Assembly (NCBI GenBank): GCA_937892105.1
Contig: CALAUZ010000062.1
Coordinates: 1 to 9,555 of the forward strand
Reading direction: 5' to 3'
From: an uncultured Fretibacterium sp.
GTDB lineage: Bacteria > Synergistota > Synergistia > Synergistales > Aminobacteriaceae
DNA length: 9,555 bases
The notes under the pieces are model-generated. The model did no database searches, was not told where the DNA came from, and worked only from the letters and a program-made list of their open reading frames with translations. Positions 6,135 to 9,555 of the stretch are shown here, one piece after another. A program made the position numbers and the translations under genes. The first letter of the stretch is position 1. Each line of letters begins with the position of its first letter.

Positions 6135-7877
6135 GTGTATAGGAAATTATTGCAGAGTGTAAGGGAATATAAACGTCCTTCCCTTGAAGCACCGTTTTAT
6201 GTCTCCCTTGAAGTCGTAATGGAATGCGTAATACCCTTCATCGTCGCCCGCCTAGTAAACAGTATCAGCGAAGGAGCAGACTTCTCTACCCTCATGTACT
6301 ATGGAGGCATTCTCCTTGTGATGGCGTTCATGTCCCTTACGTTCGGGATAATCGCCGGCAATGCATGTTCAACAGCATCATGCGGATTTGCCCGAAACCT
6401 GCGCAGTGATATATTCCGCGCAGTACAGTCGTTATCGTTCGAGAACATTGGACGTTTCTCCACTGCTTCACTCGTTACGCGCCTCACAACTGACGTAAGC
6501 GATGTACAACAAGCATACATGATGATAGTACGCACAGCAATACGCGGGCCGTTAATGCTGATATTCTCGTTCGTAATGGCCTTAATCATGGGCGGAAGGA
6601 TAGCGTTCGTATTCCTTTTCACCGCGCCGTTCTTGGGGCTTGGACTGTTCATGATAGCGAGATGGGCAATGCCGACATTCCGCCGCCTGTTCGTAAAGTA
6701 TGACCGTCTCAATAATTCTGTGCAGGAAAATATACGCGGTATTCGTGCGGTTAAGGCTTTTGTTCGGGAGGATTACATGAAGGAAAGGTTTGGGCGCGAT
6801 GCTGAAGAATTATGCCGGGATTTCACTATGGCCGAAAGAATATTAGCCCTCAACAACCCCATCATGCAATTCTGCCTCTATGTCGTAATGATATTTGTAC
6901 TATATTACGGTACATACAGGGCAGCAGTATCTCGCGGGCTGGAATTGAACATTGGGCAGATAAGCTCACTGATAACCTATGGGGTGCAGATATTGGAAAG
7001 CCTTATGCGGCTGTCGATGGTATTCGTGATGATTACACTTGCACGTGAGAGCGCGGTTCGTATCGTTGAAGTACTCGATGAAGTCCCCGCAATCGTCAAC
7101 CCTCCAGACGGCCTCAAAGTTATTCACGATGGCAGCATAGATTTCGAGAACGTCAGCTTCAAGTACGGTGTTGACACAAAATCCCCATACGCATTGACTA
7201 ACATAAGTGTGAAGATACCATCAGGCTCAACAGTAGGAATAATAGGTGCAACAGGCTCGTCAAAGTCAACAATGATACAGCTTATCCCGCGTCTCTACGA
7301 TGCTGCGTCAGGAAGCGTGAAGGTTGGCGGCCATGATGTCAGGGAGTACGATACTGTTGCGTTGCGGAACTCTGTAGCGTTAGTGTTGCAGAAAAACGAG
7401 ATATTTTCCGGGACTATACGGGATAATCTGAGATGGGGCAAGAACAATGCCAGTGATGAGGAAATTGCGGAGGTATGCAGGATATCATGCGCTGATGAGT
7501 TCATTGGGAGACTTCCGCAGGGATTAGATACATTCACGGAACAGAACGGCACTAACCTTTCCGGCGGACAGAAGCAGAGATTATGTATTGCGCGTGCGCT
7601 GCTTAAAAGGCCAAAGGTGTTAATCCTCGATGATGCATTGAGTGCTGTTGACACACATACTGACGCTAAGATACGGAATGCCCTGCGTGAATACATGCCT
7701 GGTGTAACGAAGATAATAATTGCCCAGAGAATATCATCGGTTCAGGACGCTGACATGATAATATTGCTTGAAAGCGGAAGAATAAGATCATCAGGCACTC
7801 ATGCGGAACTTATGGAGACCGATACAGTATACAGGGAGATATACACCTCACAAAATACAGGGAAGGAGACCGAGTAA
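6135..7877 (+). CDS. degenerate-type ABC half-exporter subunit
   Basis: This is a 580-residue ABC half-exporter with a six-helix membrane domain (about 20-300) and a C-terminal nucleotide-binding domain. Its motifs are Walker A GATGSSKS (371-378), Q-loop Q419, signature LSGGQ (475-479), Walker B VLILDD (495-500) and IIIAQRISS (527-535). Three positions deviate from active ATPases: Ser 376 for the Gly before the Walker A Lys, Asp 500 for the catalytic Glu, and Gln 531 for the switch His. Asp and Gln at the last two positions recall the non-catalytic subunit of heterodimeric exporters such as Thermotoga TM287 or Firmicutes BmrC/LmrC types. Such proteins need a catalytic partner, usually the adjacent gene, but here the next gene is not a transporter. 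The GTG start follows GGAGAG (6124-6129) by 5 nt. Substrate unknown. Confidence 0.85.
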   Translation: MYRKLLQSVREYKRPSLEAPFYVSLEVVMECVIPFIVARLVNSISEGADFSTLMYYGGILLVMAFMSLTFGIIAGNACSTASCGFARNLRSDIFRAVQSLSFENIGRFSTASLVTRLTTDVSDVQQAYMMIVRTAIRGPLMLIFSFVMALIMGGRIAFVFLFTAPFLGLGLFMIARWAMPTFRRLFVKYDRLNNSVQENIRGIRAVKAFVREDYMKERFGRDAEELCRDFTMAERILALNNPIMQFCLYVVMIFVLYYGTYRAAVSRGLELNIGQISSLITYGVQILESLMRLSMVFVMITLARESAVRIVEVLDEVPAIVNPPDGLKVIHDGSIDFENVSFKYGVDTKSPYALTNISVKIPSGSTVGIIGATGSSKSTMIQLIPRLYDAASGSVKVGGHDVREYDTVALRNSVALVLQKNEIFSGTIRDNLRWGKNNASDEEIAEVCRISCADEFIGRLPQGLDTFTEQNGTNLSGGQKQRLCIARALLKRPKVLILDDALSAVDTHTDAKIRNALREYMPGVTKIIIAQRISSVQDADMIILLESGRIRSSGTHAELMETDTVYREIYTSQNTGKETE

Positions 7878-7879
7878 CG

Positions 7880-9145
7880 ATGAAGAAGATTGTCGCAGTA
7901 ATAGCAATGTCGGTGTTGTTTGCGGGGAACAGTGAAGCCCTTGCATGGACGGGGTATTTCACGCTGGACTGGGACGAAGTGAGCGAGTATGCGTCAGATA
8001 AGTGGGACGATGTATCGGGTTATGTTTCCGGGCTGTTCAAGAATGATACAACGACTGCCTCGAAGGACGGTACATTGCCTGACGATATAGCCGTAAGATG
8101 GGGAAAACTCACCGACACACTCAACGATACCCTGAAGCTGAGGGACAAACAGGAGAAGCTGCCAGCGAATTCATGGATACCTTTCCGAGAAGACCAGAAG
8201 AGTAATGGCAAGAAGATAGATGAATTGCTTGACCGTGCGCTTGTGATACTTTCCGGAGGGGACGCAGGGAATGCGAGAATGGAGGCTGTAAATCTGAGGG
8301 GAAAAATATCATCACTCAGGGTTGAGCTTGACAGAATGAGGAACGAGAAAATACATGCCCCTGAAAGCACGTATATGTTCTGGAAGATGACACGGGATAA
8401 GGCTGACAAGAGGATTAATGAGATTGAGTCGGAAATCAGGACATGTGAGGCAGAATTGAAGGCTATGAACTCACGTTTAACGTCAGAGTTGAGGAAGATA
8501 GGGTTAGAACTGACGGACGGGCAGACTGAGATATTGTTGAACTCTGTAACCGGCGATGATATATTGCAGAACACGGTGGTATTCGACAACGTGAAAGCTG
8601 TAGTAACGAAACTTGAGGAGCTGTCCCAGAATGACACGAACACCCTAGAGATAACGCGGCGTTATACGGGAATGTATTTGGTGCTGAACGACCTTCTCAT
8701 ACACACGCAGGAGGAGTTAATCAGGAAAGTAGATGTGGAATACAAACCGAGATTGCGTGAAATAATGACGGAGGCAGATATGTTGAGGAAGGAAGCCCTA
8801 GACCGCAGCAACGACAAGGCATATACGGAGGTGCAGAGGAAGTCGTTTGCCCTGAACGCGAAATCCAATGCTACAACGATTGAGGCAGCCAAACTTTACG
8901 GTGAGTTGTTGGACAGTCAGAAGCTGGCGATACTCGACAGCATAGTAAGTCTTAGGCGCAACAGGGATTTGGCGGAGAACACTTACAGAACTGTGAGGAG
9001 TTCTGGTGAGTTGAAGGGGCTGATACATTCTGGATTGAAGGCGTTTGACGCGGTGGGGTCGCTGTCAATGCCTGAGCTGAAGATATTTGAGAGTGGAGCG
9101 ATGAGGGTGGAATTTGAAGAGATTAGCAGGAGATTGCGGAAGTAG
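7880..9145 (+). CDS. secreted coiled-coil protein of unknown function
   Basis: I do not recognise a named family. The 421-residue product begins with a Sec signal peptide (MKK, hydrophobic 4-16, likely cleavage after ALA at 22), so it should be periplasmic. Directly behind it lie two copies of an 11-residue unit, WDEVSEYASDK and WDDVSGYVSGL (31-52). Most of the rest is charged and helical: strong heptad-like stretches occur around 112-155 and 172-210 and again at 280-372. A middle segment (211-270) with TGDDILQNTVVFDNVKAV followed by RRYTGMYLVLNDLL looks like a compact conserved domain; I have a vague recollection of similar segments in unnamed proteobacterial proteins. No lipobox, no transmembrane helix after the signal, and few Cys (one in the mature part). 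ATG lies 2 bp after the ABC gene stop, with AAGGAG 11 nt upstream, so the two are co-transcribed and may work together, possibly as an exporter's periplasmic accessory. Confidence 0.8.
   Translation: MKKIVAVIAMSVLFAGNSEALAWTGYFTLDWDEVSEYASDKWDDVSGYVSGLFKNDTTTASKDGTLPDDIAVRWGKLTDTLNDTLKLRDKQEKLPANSWIPFREDQKSNGKKIDELLDRALVILSGGDAGNARMEAVNLRGKISSLRVELDRMRNEKIHAPESTYMFWKMTRDKADKRINEIESEIRTCEAELKAMNSRLTSELRKIGLELTDGQTEILLNSVTGDDILQNTVVFDNVKAVVTKLEELSQNDTNTLEITRRYTGMYLVLNDLLIHTQEELIRKVDVEYKPRLREIMTEADMLRKEALDRSNDKAYTEVQRKSFALNAKSNATTIEAAKLYGELLDSQKLAILDSIVSLRRNRDLAENTYRTVRSSGELKGLIHSGLKAFDAVGSLSMPELKIFESGAMRVEFEEISRRLRK
7970..8035 (+). repeat. two tandem 11-residue (33-bp) coding repeats
   Basis: Codons 31-41 and 42-52 of the secreted protein encode WDEVSEYASDK and WDDVSGYVSGL, sharing the pattern W-D-[ED]-V-S-x-Y-x-S. 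At DNA level the copies have diverged, suggesting an old duplication held by selection rather than recent slippage. Each unit could form an amphipathic helix. Confidence 0.65.
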
Positions 9146-9195
9146 AGATGTGATTGTGGAGTGAAAGCCGTCTGTTTGCATTGAATTGGAATCTG

Positions 9196-9403
9196 TCAAG
9201 TAAAAATATTTTCCGCCTCATGGCAACCAAAACAATAATAATTCTGTATGTCAGATACACATGAAAGAGGGTATTTGTTTCTCATGAAACGGGCATAATC
9301 CGCTGTATCCGCAACTTACAGGTCGAAGCCTAACACGCCCGCCTATTATGTCTGCTATGTCGAGTATGTCCAAGATTTGTTCGCATATCTCATTAGTCAA
9401 CAT
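9196..9403 (-). pseudogene. CHC2 zinc-finger domain of a DnaG/phage-type primase, frameshifted remnant
   Basis: From ATG 9403 the frame reads ICEQILDILDIADIIGGRVR, then GYSGLCPFHEKQIPSF, and stops at TGA 9251-9253. This matches the start of bacterial and phage primases (VDIVDVIGxxVxLKRxGxxYxGLCPFHxEKTPSF). Shifting frame by one base right after PSF gives CVSDIQNYYCFGCHEAENIFT with a stop at 9196-9198, which supplies the second half of the zinc site. Together the frames contain C-P-F-H and C-F-G-C at normal spacing. About 70 residues of the zinc-binding domain remain; the TOPRIM catalytic domain is absent from the window. No Shine-Dalgarno site precedes the ATG. It is probably a relic of a prophage, plasmid or integrative element; the housekeeping dnaG would be much longer and intact. 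Confidence 0.75.
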
Positions 9404-9433
9404 AATTCATGAACCTAGTGTACTTTCGCTGAA

Positions 9434-9447
9434 ATGCCAGATGGCAT
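9434..9447. repeat. small perfect hairpin ATGCC-AGAT-GGCAT
   Basis: A 5-bp perfect stem with a 4-nt loop lies in the gene-poor stretch 9404-9551. No U-run follows on either strand, so it is not an intrinsic terminator. It may be chance. Apart from this, the other inverted repeat and the start site at the window edge, I see nothing clear in that stretch. Confidence 0.3.
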
Positions 9448-9504
9448 AATCCTGTGCTACTGTTGCGATTTTTTGCTGCACGCAGATCGGCCTCGCTGTC
9501 GAGA

Positions 9505-9539
9505 CTGTACAATGAAGTGTGTAAAAAGGAAAAGTACAG
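9505..9539. repeat. inverted repeat CTGTAC...GTACAG abutting the last Shine-Dalgarno site
   Basis: CTGTAC (9505-9510) and GTACAG (9534-9539) are perfect inverted copies separated by 23 bp. The right arm runs into the AGGAGG of the gene starting at 9552. It could be a regulatory hairpin or an operator, but six base pairs over such a gap is also compatible with chance. Confidence 0.3.
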
Positions 9540-9555
9540 GAGGTTAGCAATATGT
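9538..9555 (+). CDS. start of a plus-strand gene cut by the window edge
   Basis: AGGAGG (9538-9543) stands 8 nt before ATG (9552-9554), an excellent ribosome-binding site and spacing. Only the first codon is inside the window, so nothing can be said about the product. Confidence 0.5.

Noticed and set aside
8020..8643. 207-codon minus-strand open frame, plus other long frames antisense to the five core genes.
   Set aside because: They are Ser/Phe-rich shadows of well-supported genes on the opposite strand, with no motifs or ribosome sites.
9508..9513. TACAAT as a -10 box for the gene at 9552.
   Set aside because: No acceptable -35 element lies 16-18 bp upstream, and the TG is not at the extended -10 spacing.
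9407..9530. Minus-strand open frame ending VQQKIATVAQDYAIWHFSESTLGS just before the primase relic.
   Set aside because: It looks somewhat protein-like and its stop lies 3 bp before the relic's ATG, so it could be the tail of an upstream element gene. I recognise no family, and its upstream part would be antisense to the leader of the gene at 9552, so it is not called.

Overview
The window looks like chromosomal DNA of an anaerobic diderm (Gram-negative-type) bacterium. It carries lipid A genes with strong Shine-Dalgarno sites, frequent ATA (Ile) codons and tight gene packing. The fusion of LpxK to a second LpxB-like domain makes me think of Synergistota, but that is a recollection of family architecture, not a database result, and confidence is only moderate to low.

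The left flank (about 1-1030) is decayed accessory DNA. On the minus strand there is a 5'-truncated phage-type DNA N4/N6 methyltransferase whose tail is shifted out of frame by an 8-bp tandem duplication. On the plus strand there is a broken RelE-family toxin, still readable when three frames are pieced together, with the last codons of its antitoxin overlapping the toxin start. A weak minus-strand terminator (about 935-962) separates this from the intact genes.

The core (1033-9145) holds two intact, divergently transcribed operons. The minus-strand operon runs, in order of transcription, as an LpxB-like GT-B glycosyltransferase (6048 to 4942), an MsbA-type ABC exporter (4945 to 3227), and a 739-residue LpxK kinase fused to a second LpxB-like domain (3252 to 1033). 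The genes overlap by 4 and 26 bp, so translation is probably coupled. Together they look like a unit that builds, phosphorylates and flips lipid A or a related outer-membrane glycolipid. The plus-strand operon holds a second ABC half-exporter (6135-7877) with degenerate catalytic residues and, 2 bp later, a secreted coiled-coil protein of unknown function (7880-9145). The 77-bp intergenic gap carries two divergent sigma70-like promoters that share one perfectly symmetric -10 region.

The right flank (9146-9555) is again decayed. A frameshifted CHC2 zinc-finger domain of a DnaG/phage-type primase lies on the minus strand (9403 to about 9196). At the window edge a strong Shine-Dalgarno site announces a new plus-strand gene at 9552.

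I find no CRISPR array, tRNA, rRNA or complete insertion sequence. The points most worth a second look are the lipid A operon with two non-canonical LpxB-like domains, the degenerate ABC subunit with no adjacent partner and its secreted companion, the symmetric bidirectional promoter, and the three pseudogenes flanking the core.
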